A DNA stretch of 64,000 nt from Flabesymbios commensalis (GCA_964017125.1 OZ024912.1:84836857-84900856); one strand, 5' to 3'. Positions 11,119-21,009 are shown, counted from the first letter of the stretch. Numbers and translations are program-made. Notes: a model not told the origin generated them from the letters alone.

Positions 11119-11513
11119 ACAGTAGCGATAAATCGTCACCTCTTACCTGTTTTCAAGCGTGTTATCTCGAGATTAGTATCATGAAGCTACTTCTATGATT
11201 GTGTTTAGGCCCTACGGCGTCCTAATTGTATATAACTGACATTATACATGTAATCCTATCACAGACAAAAATAGTATATGTTAGAAATATAGCTGGATGG
11301 TTCAATAATATTTATCCTAAATAAACAAAAATATAACTGGTGGTCAGCATGTTATCATGGCCATGGGCTGCCAATATTGTTCACACAAACGTAATCGTAT
11401 TATTTTTCCGTGATAATGAATTCTATATCTATCACCCCCCCCCCCCCCCTCGGGGCGTTGGGTCGACCTAGCATTAACCCACACGTAACACTGGGCCACA
11501 GTCGGACATGTTC

Positions 11514-11620
11514 CCAGCAAACACGATACGTTGATCCAATGTTGGATTAATGTTGGCCCGGCGTCGCAGACGACGGGCCAACATTAAGTCGATATTGGGT
11601 AATCGTCTCGTGTTTGCTGG
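11514..11620. mobile_element. MITE family A, complete hairpin
   Basis: A palindromic element of about 107 bp that starts CCAGCAAACACGATACGTTG and ends in the complement of CCAGCAAACACG. The centre has GGCCCGGCGTCG and CGACGGGCC. Other members lie at 12370, 16895, 18731, 37672, 44200 and 52187. It lies about 140 bp upstream of the TATA box of the chitin-binding gene. Confidence 0.85.
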
Positions 11621-11750
11621 TTTGGTCCATGAATCCTCGAGTGCTCGGCTATCGTGGTATATTATTATCGTTTCCAGAGGTGTTATCAGTAAGGGTCTTG
11701 TGTTATCACAAACAGATCAATAATTAGCATTGATTCTCTTGATTGAAGCA

Positions 11751-11760
11751 CTATATAAAT
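11751..11760 (+). promoter_or_regulatory. Probable TATA box of the chitin-binding/avidin gene
   Basis: CTATATAAAT lies about 30 bases before a plausible transcription start near 11784 and about 120 bases before a GTAAGT splice donor at 11879. Support is positional only. Confidence 0.45.
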
Positions 11761-11783
11761 GTCCGATACATTATATATGATAC

Positions 11784-11878
11784 ATTGCGCAGTCGACAAT
11801 TGCAGGCTTGGTTACAAAGAACAATCAGCACATATTTATGTATATCTAATATTCAGGAACAAATTCTAACACATCAAC
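11784..11878 (+). other. Probable 5' UTR exon
   Basis: The segment lies between the TATA box and a consensus donor (CAACGTAAGT, cut after 11878). The matching acceptor is CCCATTGCAG ending at 12638, which joins it to 21 bases of leader before the ATG at 12660. The intron it would define holds SINE, MITE and hairpin insertions. Transcript data would be needed to fix the start. Confidence 0.4.
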
Positions 11879-12026
11879 GTAAGTTAAATTTACGTTAAAA
11901 TTTAACCATTAACTAATATGTAACGTTAGGAAATATTGTCTAAGTGTTGGTTGATAAAGAACATAAAATGCTCGCTATCTGTATCGTAAATTCATGGTGA
12001 AATCATGTCGCCGTGTTTCGCTTCGC

Positions 12027-12336
12027 GGGCGGGGGCCCTAGGGTAGTGGTTAGCACCGCTGCCTTTCACGCCAGAGTCCGGGGTTCGGTTCCCGGTCTCG
12101 GCGGTTTGAAAGAAACAAAAATTGTTTCTTCCCCATCCACGCGTGAAAGTTAGTATTGTGGGGAGCCTCCGTGACCGAGAGGTAGCGTGCTCGGCCTCAG
12201 ACCGCCAGGGCTCGAATTTCGAATCCTGTGTCTGGAGGACAGTGTCATCTCACCATCCTCAGGAGGTTCTCCTGGCCCAGTTTAGCCTATATGTGCACAA
12301 AGGTGGCCTAAAGCCCGATTCATTTCATTTTCATTT
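12027..12336 (+). mobile_element. Dimeric tRNA-type SINE, full length with 13-bp target duplication
   Basis: The first tRNA-like half carries TAGTGGTTAGCAC (A-box region) and GGGTTCGGTTCCC (B box). The second has GACCGAGAGGTAGCG and a TTTCGAATCC B-box-like end. The tail is a (TTTCA)n-like run. TGTTTCGCTTCGC occurs at 12014-12026 and 12337-12349 as a perfect target-site duplication. It sits in the putative first intron of the chitin-binding gene. Related copies: 7272, 13741, 56447-56974 and 60205. Confidence 0.9.
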
Positions 12337-12369
12337 TGTTTCGCTTCGCCTTTGTTATATTATGGACAG

Positions 12370-12478
12370 AGCAAACACGAGACGCTGACACAATGCTGGC
12401 TTAATGATGGCCAACCGTTTACGACGCTGACCCAACATTTAAGATCAAACCAGCATTGCGCAAACGTCTAGTGTTTAT
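12370..12478. mobile_element. MITE family A, diverged copy
   Basis: Contains GCAAACACGAGACGCTGACA at the left and a degraded complement (AAACGTCTAGTGTTTATAGG) at the right, with ACGACGCTGACCCAACATTT in the centre. Confidence 0.75.
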
Positions 12479-12533
12479 AGGGAGCATTCAGTTTGCATTT
12501 ATGAGTGATAGTTACTTCCTAAGCATTATCCCA

Positions 12534-12584
12534 CCACTGGGCACACGACGTTGTTGCGACGCAACAATGTCGTGTGACCAGTGG
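12534..12584. repeat. Short hairpin, family C
   Basis: CCACTGGGCACACGACGTTG and its near complement surround a GCGACGC centre. A longer relative with the same ends lies at 24549-24630. The hairpin is about 50 bp upstream of the acceptor for the first coding exon. Confidence 0.75.
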
Positions 12585-12659
12585 AATACTGACTACCTGT
12601 GATATCATATTATACACCTTACCTATAACCCATTGCAGGGTCTACGTGCAGCATCAGCA

Positions 12660-12732
12660 ATGCCCCGTGTGTTAAGTGTGATCCTGTTAGTTGTCTTACT
12701 CAGTGATTTCTGTCATCCACAGCTTCGGCCAG
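12660..12732 (+). CDS. Exon 1: signal peptide
   Basis: Encodes MPRVLSVILLVVLLSDF and a short tail, a classic hydrophobic secretion signal with cleavage likely near CHPQ. The exon ends CCAG before GTGAGA and leaves phase 1. An in-frame join to exon 2 makes an Asp codon. Confidence 0.75.
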
Positions 12733-15700
12733 GTGAGAATGAAAACGTAATATTATAACCACTATTTCCATTTTTTTTCAATATTCAGACAATTTACAAG
12801 CTGAGAAACAGATAGCGTACACGTATTATTACAAGTATGTAGTTGTAATATCACCATCATGTAAGAGAGACTGTGCATGTTGTGTGTAATACAGATAGCT
12901 GGCCCTGCAGTGTACCTTTCCCTTGTTTTATACAGATGGCTGGCCCTGCAGTGTACCTTTCCCTTGTTTTATACAGATGGCTGGCCCTGCAGTGTACCTT
13001 TCCCTTGCGTGGTAAATGAGAGGTATGGTGATTCAGAGGATTGTGCCTATTACTACGAGTGTCTACATGGAGAACCTGTCCACCAACCTTGTGAGACAAC
13101 CCTGAATTTTGATATACTTACTAAACAGTGTGACTGGCCAGAAAATGTAACATGTCAATCACTGTGTTCCACACAGGAGCCATTTACTGGAACAGTTCCA
13201 GTGCCAGGTTAGTAGCCAGGTAATCTGTATACGGGACACGTAGAATACACTGAGGAGACGAAAAATTAGTAAGGCTTAGATGTGTTTACAACGAAACCAC
13301 TAGCAATGCACACGTGAAATCAGGTGGTTATAATTGTCGAAAGCTTTATCGTGCAGATCCATTTACTAAATATGATGTACGTCTCCATGCAAACCACGTA
13401 TCCACTAGTGACCCACCAGACGTTGACACAATGTTAATTTATTGTTGGGCGATGTTAAATTTAACAGCTATAAAACATTTATCAACGGGGCCGAGGTTAA
13501 ATTCATCCTAGATAATAAATTTATTAGCGTTGAAAAATAAAGCTATGCGCCCCGACCTGGTTATACCACCCTGATGATGCATGAGAACGCTGATGGAATA
13601 TTACAATTATTAGACCCAGATAATGATTAGTTCAAACACAGAGGAGTAGATCATTAGTTCAACGTCTATTTATTAGTACATGCATTGTTTAACCATAATT
13701 ATAAAATTCCTAAGTGCACCACCAAATTACTCATCTTATTATAGAGCATAGTCTGGTACAGCGGTTAAAACTGCCTGTTTGAATAGTCGAAGATCGCGTG
13801 GTCGTTTAACACTCTGGCATTCAGGTTTCAAAGAAACAAATCTTTCTTCCCTGCTCACTCTTAAATTTTGGGGTGCCTCCGTGACAGAGAGGTAGAGTGC
13901 TCGGCCTCAGATCGCCAGGGCTTGAATTTTTAATTTAAATCCTGTGTCCGGAGGGCAGTGTCATCTCATCCTATATGTGCACAAAGGTGGCCTAAAACTT
14001 ATTGATTCATTCACATAACAATCTTATCTGGTGATATAGCTATTTTGTGTTTTCAGAATGTACCTCAGAATGGCCCTGTAGTGTACCCACATATTGCAGT
14101 AACGGTAAGAGATACGGAGATCCTAACGACTGCAGAGTATACCATCTATGTACAGCTGGGATTCTGACATGTGACATATGTCCTGAGAGACAGCTGTTTG
14201 ACGTGAATTTAGACTACTGTAGTTACTACACTGAAAGCCTAAAATGTCAGGAGGAGTGTGAACATCAGCATGAAGAGAACGTCACCATTAGCACAGGTTA
14301 GTTAGCAGTGAGAAGAGACCGTCACAATCAGAACAGGTTAGTTAGCAGTGTAAATAGTACGTCACAATTATCACAGGTTAGTTAGCAGTGTGAAGAGAAC
14401 GTCACAATTAGCTCAGGTTAGTTAGCAGTGTAAAGATAACGTCACAATCAGCACAGGTTAGTTAGCAGTGTAAATAATACATAACAATTAGCACAGGTTA
14501 GTTAGTAGTGTAAATAGTACATAACAATTAGCACAGGTTAGTTAGCAGTGCGAAGATAACGTCACAATCAGAACAGGTTAGTTAGCAGTGTAAATAGTAC
14601 GTCACAATTATCACAGGTTAGTTAGCAGTGTGAAGATAACGTCACAATCAGAACAGGTTAGTTAGCAGTGTAAATAGTACGTCACGATTATCACAGGTTA
14701 GTTAGCAGTGTGAAGATAACGTCACAATTAGCACAGGTTATTTTCTGAAACAGGGGGTCATGACCCCTGAGCCCCCTCCCTCTGGATCCGCCAGACCGCC
14801 ACTGTGCAATTAGCAGTTATGCAAATATAAGAACCACCAAACTGCAGTCATGTAGAGAGTAGTTACACGCTTATGTAGATACATGTATCACCCTGGCATC
14901 TATTATACTGTTTTAACAGGTCCATGTCCTGCTCACGTGGAGATATGTTCCTCGGGCTCTGTCGCCATAACATATTATCCCGATCAAGGTTATTGTGAAT
15001 TATACTGGGAATGTATTGACGGGAACCTGACAACTCAGCACGAATGTGAACCAGGATTTGTTTTCAACAAGGCTGCCCAGCAGTGTACTTACATGAATGA
15101 TCTGATCGATTGTGATGACAGGTGTCCTGACCAAACAGGTGAGTAATGAATGATCTGTTTCATGGTGATGATAGGTGTATTGGAAAACAGGTGAGTAATG
15201 AACGATCTGATGGTATGTGTAAGAGAGAAACAAATGAGTAGTGAATGATATGATGGTAGGTGTAAGAGAGAAACAGGTGAGTAATGAAAGATCTGATGGT
15301 AGGTGTAAGAGAGAAACAAGTGAGTAATGAACGATATGATGGTAGGTGTAAGAGAGAAACAAATGAGTAGTGAACGATCTGATGGTAGGTGTAAGAGAGA
15401 AACAAATGAGTAATGAACGATATGATGGTAGGTGTAAGAGAGAAACAAATGAGTAATGAACGATATGATGGTAGGTGTAAGAGAGAAACAAATGAGTAAT
15501 GAACGATATGATGGTAGGTGTAAGAGAGAAACAAATGAGTAGTGAACGATATGATGGTAGGTGTAAGAGAGAAACAGGTGAGTAATGAACGATATGATTG
15601 AATTTGTGATGACAGCCCCCAGGAGGTGTCACGAGCAAACATTTGAGTAATGAACGATCTGATTGTGATGAGATTATGTATTCCAGATAACTAGCTGGGT

Positions 15701-18308
15701 AATGAATGATCTTATTGATTGTGATGCCAGGTGTAATGAGCAAACATGTGAGTGATGTATGATTTGATTGTAATGAGAGTCTGGTGACATCTGTAACATA
15801 GTGTAAGGGAGAAACAGTTGAGTAGTCAACGATCTTATTCGTTATGATAAGCAATCGTGAGAAGCAATCTGGCGAGTAAGAGACGATTATAAATTACGTT
15901 TTGATACCAGGTGTGAAGAGCAAATAGGTGACTGCCAAATGATCCGATTAATGTGGACACATGTGTAAAGAGAACGAAATATGACAATAATGCGTGAATG
16001 AATTGATTGCGAGGGGGAAACAATTGAAGGGACTGGCTCAGGTTAAAATCAATAAAAAATCGGTGAGTTTATTTTGGCTTATTAATATGATCACATGATG
16101 TAAACATGTCCATAGACTGCAGAAGTTTTTTTTTATTTGTGTGCTGCGTATTTACCAGATACGAAATTCCCGCATTTTTTTATTTTTGACATTGTTGTCC
16201 AAAATAAGAAATCAGGAATTTCGTCTCTATATCTAGCCTAGCTGGTGAATGCGCAGCACAAAAATTAAAAAACTTTTGCAGTTCAAGTCAATGGACATGC
16301 TTACATCATATGGTCATATTAATAAGCCGAAATGAAATTACCGATTTTTTAAATGATTTTAGCCTGAGCCAGTCCCTTTGAGTGATGAGCGATATGATTG
16401 ATGATGCTGATATATTTATATATGCGGAGTGGGTGGTGAGCAATATGATTGATGGTGATGCAGGGTGACCAATTTCTTAGACCAACTAATACAAAATAAC
16501 ACTGTTTTACATCAGATGTGTTTTTTTTTATTAGAAATGACAACAGATGGTGTTTACAGAACAACAGAATGGCTGCAAGAAGTCACAGACGACATTGGCC
16601 TGTCAACAACACAACAATCTGTCACTGTGCCAACAGAGGAGACCATCTATGGCTGTGTGGATCTCGAAGGACAGTGGTCATCTAAGCTGACCACCGAGAG
16701 GATTACATTGACACATAATACAGATGACAGCCTTCAGGGCTTGTACAATGCCTGTGCTAACTGTGGCTGGCTGGGGCTAGAAGGTAGGACAGCCACTGTG
16801 GAAAGCACACTGGGAATGGTGGTGATTGGACAAGGTGGAGAAGTTATCTCTTCATGGGCGGGTTAGTATTACAATCAACCCCTCCATATGGAGAGTTTTC
16901 ACCAGGCGTTGACCTAATGCTGGTTTAATACTAGGCGGTGGACCAACATTAAGCCGAAACTGTGTCAACGCATCGTGCTCACTGTGATTCTTTCGATAGC
17001 GTTTCGAATAGGCCTAAATGATACACAGTGTTGTCTGAGGAATAGATCTGTCCCTGAGAATACACCATATTTCCAAAACATGTCTTGTATTTTCTACAAA
17101 TGTAACCGTTTTCTAATGATTGTTTTGTGTTATTAAATTCATAAAACGATTTATTTGTATTTTTGTCATTTCTACATAGGCTTATTTTTTAAAATTAGTT
17201 TTTTAAAATATTGCAGATATTGCATATATTGGAAATACAAATGTTGTTCATCGTCTGACATTCAACAATAATATTGTATTTGCGATACCAACAAGCTGTT
17301 ACTTAACAGACATAAAAAATATGCCCCACAGTAATCAATGTCCGCCTGAGCCTTATTGCTGTTGATTGGTTACTAACAATCATGTTGCAGTAGGGCCTAT
17401 TCATCCAAGTAGACTAGTTAGTAAAACCAGTCTATAATATTAATAATAATAGTAAACTGTATTTATGGAGGGTACACCATTTTTTTATTTTGTATTAGTA
17501 CATCGTACTAATTTGCAATGAGCCATCTTAAAACATATGCAATAATGCAATGATTCAAACATGTACAACATAATGGTAAAGTATTACAGTTGGTTACTAA
17601 AACCAGTCTATTATAGCATCAGCCAAATCTATGAAGGTGTTGGTTGGTAACTAAAACGTATTGTTTTCGATCAAGTCATTACGGTTTGAGCTGACTACTA
17701 AAAAGTACTACTAAAAGTTTTAAGCATGCCTTGCCTTATTTTAAAACTTTTAATAAACTTTTAGTAAAGCGCACTGAGCAGACCCATGGACTGGAACTGT
17801 GTTATATAAGAATATTATATTATTATTTTATTTACCATGGTATGAATCCAGTGTTTATATATATTGTTTGGCTGATATATGTGTGTTTCCATATGTAGGC
17901 GGGGGTGTGTATGACAGGTCATTACCACTCTGGTCAGTAAGTTTTTGGCCTAATTGGTAGCGCTCAGGTACACGATGTCAGGTTTAGTGGCTCGATCCCC
18001 GGGCAGGGCAGTTAAGTACTATTACATATACGCGGAGGAGAGTTGTTTGGGGGAGGGGGGCATATTTACGTTCTAATGTATATACGACAATACACATGTT
18101 GTTGCAGGCAAGTGCAATGTGTGTATTTATCACTGCTGACGTGTTTGTGACGTTATATGTTGCAGGTCAGTGCTATGTGTGTGACGGAGAGGAAGTTCTA
18201 CATTTCCACAAGATTAACTATGACCTTGACCAAGGTGAAGCATTTGCCTGTAAAGGAGAAAACACAGAGACACCATCTAGCGAAGATAGCGTGTACTATA
18301 GAAATTAA
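12660..18308 (+). CDS. Secreted protein: three chitin-binding type-2 domains plus avidin-like domain
   Basis: Proposed coding exons: 12660-12732, 12977-13207, 14057-14296, 14920-15138, 16535-16861 and 18166-18308, giving about 410 residues. All five introns are phase 1 with GT-AG borders. The product begins with a hydrophobic signal peptide, followed by three peritrophin-A domains with the six-cysteine pattern, one per exon. Next is a Thr-rich linker and a C-terminal region that resembles avidin in its GxW strand, GLY strand and a GQCYVCDGEEVLHFH segment. The likely role is binding of chitin or other glycans outside the cell, such as in mucus, gut lining or immune recognition. Several avidin biotin-contact residues seem replaced, so biotin binding is doubtful. 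The unusual combination is the reason for caution; exon joining was done by eye. Confidence 0.75.
12891..13007 (+). repeat. Triplicated acceptor and exon edge, 41-bp unit
   Basis: ACAGATGGCTGGCCCTGCAG (first copy with one variant) begins at 12891, 12932 and 12973. Each copy carries the AG acceptor and the first codons of exon 2. Because 41 is not a multiple of three, only the third acceptor (exon from 12977) keeps the frame open; use of either earlier one runs into a stop. Confidence 0.9.
12977..13207 (+). CDS. Exon 2: chitin-binding domain 1
   Basis: Encodes 77 residues with the peritrophin-A spacing: cysteines in WPCSV, SEDCAYYYEC, HQPCETT, TKQCDW and VTCQSLC. Aromatic residues YYYEC fit the chitin-contacting strand. 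It ends PVPVPG-like before GTTAGT. Both borders are phase 1, so the exon is a symmetric shuffling module. Confidence 0.85.
13741..14016 (+). mobile_element. Old copy of the dimeric tRNA-type SINE
   Basis: Shows a degraded first half (TGGTACAGCGGTTAAAACTG), the TTTCTTCCC junction, GCCTCCGTGACAGAGAGGTA and the tail CACAAAGGTGGCCTAAAAC. It ends about 40 bases before the acceptor of exon 3. Confidence 0.75.
14057..14296 (+). CDS. Exon 3: chitin-binding domain 2
   Basis: Eighty residues, starting ECTSEWPCSVPTYCSNGKRY, with DPNDCRVYHLC, ILTCDIC, LDYC and LKCQEEC. It repeats the WPCSV start of domain 1, so the two modules are related by duplication. The donor is CACAG followed by GTTAGT; reading past it meets TAG at once. 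Confidence 0.85.
14262..14740 (+). repeat. 40-bp minisatellite carrying the exon 3 donor
   Basis: About twelve units, each consisting of the last ~28 bases of exon 3 (GAAGAGAACGTCACCATTAG and the following CACAG) plus the donor GTTAGTTAGCAGTG. The first unit is the real exon edge; the rest fill the start of the intron with copies of a consensus donor. The same unit forms the array at 9285-9735. Confidence 0.92.
14920..15138 (+). CDS. Exon 4: chitin-binding domain 3
   Basis: Seventy-three residues beginning GPCPAHVEICSSGSVAITYY, then YCELYWEC, QHECEPGFVFN, QQC and LIDCDDRC. The GFVFN segment is typical of peritrophin-A domains. The donor CAAACAG before GTGAGT is followed in frame by TAA. Confidence 0.85.
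15085..15600 (+). repeat. 42-bp minisatellite carrying the exon 4 donor
   Basis: Units of the form AACAGGTGAGTAATGAACGA, TCTGATGGTAGGTGTAAGAG follow the exon. The ancestral unit is the last ~50 bases of exon 4 (ATGAATGATCTGAT to CAAACAG) plus the donor. About eleven units are well conserved, and degraded ones continue to about 16020 and, beyond a MITE, to about 16460. Confidence 0.92.
16026..16379. mobile_element. MITE family B, complete palindrome
   Basis: The left end AAGGGACTGGCTCAGG and the complementary right end CCTGAGCCAGTCCCTTT enclose a palindrome of about 354 bp with GAATTTCGTCTCTATATCTAG in the right half. It is inserted in the degraded tail of the 42-bp minisatellite. Half copies lie at 21010, 43702 and 44938. 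Confidence 0.88.
16535..16861 (+). CDS. Exon 5: linker and first part of the avidin-like domain
   Basis: Encodes a Thr/Gln-rich linker (about 45 residues) and then YGCVDLEGQW, RITLTH, LQGLYNACANCGW and GMVVIGQGGEVISSWAG. Avidins share the Cys-x-Leu-x-Gly-x-Trp start and the Gly-x-Tyr strand. The split lies just before the GQC strand. Confidence 0.65.
16895..16980. mobile_element. MITE family A, decayed copy
   Basis: CACCAGGCGTTGACCTAATG, GGTGGACCAACATTAAGCCG and CAACGCATCGTGCTCACTG keep the family order, but the ends no longer pair well. It lies just inside the last intron. Confidence 0.6.
16981..18095. other. Rest of the last intron
   Basis: AT-rich, with no coding signal. At 17945-18010 a tRNA-like remnant (TGGCCTAATTGGTAGCGCTC, then CTCGATCCCCGGGCAGGG) looks like a SINE head. 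Nothing else is supported. Confidence 0.5.
18095..18182 (+). repeat. Duplicated acceptor and exon edge at exon 6
   Basis: GTTGCAGGCAAGTGCAATGT at 18101-18120 and TTGCAGGTCAGTGCTATGTG from 18160 are diverged copies, period about 58 bp, each with an acceptor and a Gly-x-Cys-x-Val-Cys reading. The upstream acceptor gives an in-frame stop after about ten codons, so the downstream one is the real border. Confidence 0.75.
18166..18308 (+). CDS. Exon 6: end of the avidin-like domain and stop
   Basis: Encodes GQCYVCDGEEVLHFHKINYD and about 27 more residues to TAA. The start lines up with the avidin GQC strand and its following hairpin. An extra Cys (CYVC) and a later FACKGE are unlike chicken avidin. 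A polyadenylation signal follows within ten bases. Confidence 0.65.
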
Positions 18309-18316
18309 CGAAACCA

Positions 18317-18322
18317 AATAAA
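18317..18322 (+). promoter_or_regulatory. Polyadenylation signal
   Basis: AATAAA eight bases after the stop codon of the chitin-binding/avidin gene, followed by a second overlapping AATAAA. Confidence 0.6.
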
Positions 18323-18483
18323 AAATAAAAATGAACCAAATACAAAACTACCAAGACTCAATTGTATTTCTATCTATAATATTAATATAACATGGTACAT
18401 TTACTAATGTAACTACGATTAAAGCACATTTTCTTTCCAAAGATACATCACTATATTTAAGTCTGTTACAATAATTATATTAA

Positions 18484-18780
18484 AACTGCATAACTGTTTT
18501 GTTTATTTCGATTAAAATAACCTAAAACGTACAAAATAATCATTGCTATTGTTTTAAAGGCCTTATACATGCACTAAAACTGGGTAAATGTAGCGGAATT
18601 AGTTCACTATGCGGTACAACATCAAGTATTATTAAGTAGTGATTGGGTGTGTGTACAATATTCATGTAATAGCGGTAAGGTTATGGGCCGATATAATGTT
18701 ACATTGGCCACCACGAAACCACCCCCTTAATAGCAAACACATACGTTGAAGTGAATTGGCATAATGTTGGGCCAGTACCG
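18484..18780. repeat. Dispersed duplicate, copy 1
   Basis: The stretch with GCATAACTGTTTTGTTTATT and AATGTAGCGGAATTAG recurs at 37055-37240, and ATAATGTTACATTGGCC recurs near 37638. The second copy is split by a T/A-rich insertion. Both run into a family A MITE. Confidence 0.8.
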
Positions 18781-18834
18781 CAATCGATGGGCCGACATTA
18801 TATTGCCATTGGATCAATGCCTCGTGTTAGCTGA
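18731..18834. mobile_element. MITE family A copy
   Basis: TAGCAAACACATACGTTGAA at the left and CCTCGTGTTAGCTGA at the right, with ATGTTGGGCCAGTACCG and ATGGGCCGACAT in the centre. Confidence 0.8.
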
Positions 18835-21009
18835 GTTACAAAGCCCCCTTAACCAGCGGCAGATCTAGATGTCGGATACTGGGTCAAATCGGTTACAGTA
18901 AAGTCTGATTGATGTTTTTAAATATTACTTTATTTTACCGCATAGCGCGATGTATATCACTGCATGTGATGATTTACGATAAAATAAAATAAAGTATGAT
19001 ATTGTCTAGTAGTATTTTGACTATATTTTGAAATGTCCATGGGATACCTAATAAAAAAATGCAAATGTTTTTAAAGAAAATCCAAAGAGCGAAAACGATG
19101 ATTTACATCACTGAATTTGATGGTTATTCCAGTACAATTTCTCACGGTCTGGGGAGAGCGTCTTAATGGCGGGCCAAAGGCTCAGATGCTGGCTCACACT
19201 TAAGAGCACCATACTGAAATAGAGTTCTATTTTTTCAAGTGAGTAACATTCTCTATACCGGTACCGGTATTAAACATAACATTACATGCAGATATCATCC
19301 ATATCACACAAAGTAATAACTTCTAGATATGTCTAACTGATATGAGACAATACACGTTGTACTGTGAAATGTATCTATGATCACTTAAAAAATAACAATA
19401 ACTTTAAAAGTCGTCCTCTCTTTTTTCTATGATGACCGTTATCTGCCACTTGGTACATTTAATGTCCTGATTATATAGACAGTATGTCTTACTCCGCTGT
19501 GAGCAGGTTTGTTTTGGTGGGGCAACAATATTAAAAAACAACAAACCTAAATCATTAATAACTCAGTAACCAGAGCAGTAAAATAAAAAAATAAAACACC
19601 ATTCTCCGTGGATTAATCGTTTGAATGAAATAAAAAAACAGGTATGCAGCTTTAAATGCAGCCATTACACACACATCATATATTTGTTGCAATGATATGC
19701 GTTGGATAGAAAAATAAGTGTCCAAAACCTTAATGGATATGCACATCTAACTTAACTGGATGATCTGTATGTGTTTTTACATTTTGTAAACCAAGCAATG
19801 TGTGGAGTGTAGATTTGCTTATGCTCGACTAGTTCTCACTTGCATATGTTGCCTCCACATTGACTTCTTCTCGTCTATTATCATACAGGTCGCGAAAATA
19901 TTTTAAATGGCACAATAAGTGGACTGGACTGAAAAAAGGGCACAAGAGGTACCTAGGCTAGAAAATGACACAATAAGAGGACTGGACTACATCGAGGGGG
20001 TGGGGGCACGTGACCCCTGGTCCGCCCCTAATTATACTACACAAGCGCTTGTTGGTGGTTGGTTTATTGCTGTCCCTGCGTCGCAACTCAACTGGGCCAG
20101 CAAACATGATACGGGAAACGTTACAGGCTCCTGAAGGAGCGAACACATTGGCAGCATCAGGTTGTCTAGATTTATTGAACAAAATACTTTTGGCTTTATA
20201 TTTCCAAGATTTGAAACGAGTAAAAAAATTAAAAAAACGATTGTATTCGTGTTTTCATTCTATTTACTCGACAAGTTTAAATTCGATATATGTCATCATC
20301 TAAAATGACATGGAATAAGATTTGTAAGGTCAGTGATGCCTAGAAAGAAATAATGATATCAGAAATAGATGATGTGCCTCACGATAAGCCAAAGGTGACA
20401 TATTGCAATATACTTTTACTTCGCGTAGAATTAATTTTCGCGCCTTTCGCACAAAGACCCTGAGCGCGAAATCATATTCCCAGCGAAATACTGTTCACCA
20501 CATATTGTTTCGTGAACTTTGGGACTGGGTTTTAAAGGATGTGACTGCCGCTGTGCAGTCGACTGTGGTTATGTAATCTATTTGTGTTATTATCACGTAA
20601 ACCTGTGAAAATTTAAGTCCTAGGATTTATATTTAAATGACTGAATGGCAACTACTGAATGACAACATATGAAACATATTTTTTATTTGTGGCATCTAGT
20701 CTAGGCCAAATTCAGTGCTGATATTCTGACTTCATTTTCAGTTGCGATGAAAATGGGTGAGGGGAATAAGCCGAAAACCGCACAGGGATTTACATGAGCC
20801 ATGTTGAATGAATTTAGCCGTTTTATCAGTGAATTTTATGAAATTTTAAAAGCAGTTCGTCTATGCCTATATAGCGTAGGCTACTGGTGATGCAGTAATA
20901 CTAGGCCTGCTCCGAACATTTTATTGGAACATATAGTAGGCTACGTCCTATGTTTTATACTTTAGTCTCTCTACCATGTATACTTTTTATATTAAAGTGA
21001 CATGCCCCC
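18835..21009. other. No gene seen
   Basis: AT-rich intergenic sequence. Short open frames near 19555 and 19919-20303 have no domain or codon signal. A small internal duplication of GGACTGGACT blocks occurs near 19920-19990. Confidence 0.5.

Larger units (their letters stand above)
9820..11390. repeat. Segmental duplication copy B
   Basis: Aligns to 1105-1777 plus 7064-7260. Differences are the 47-bp minisatellite expansion at 10442-10955 and an 81-bp retro-insertion at 11038-11118. The two copies are direct repeats about 8.7 kb apart at their starts and substantially diverged. Confidence 0.8.

Noticed and set aside
12040-12110. A functional tRNA gene
   Set aside because: A and B boxes are present, but the anticodon arm is poor and the segment is the head of a SINE with a target-site duplication.
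15000-15854. Long minus-strand open frames of up to 284 codons
   Set aside because: They are the complement of the 42-bp minisatellite; 42 is a multiple of three, so a stop-free frame repeats itself. The peptide is pure repeat with no domain.
19919-20303. Short overlapping frames in the gene-poor region
   Set aside because: Less than 100 codons, no domain, no splice context, and an internal small duplication.
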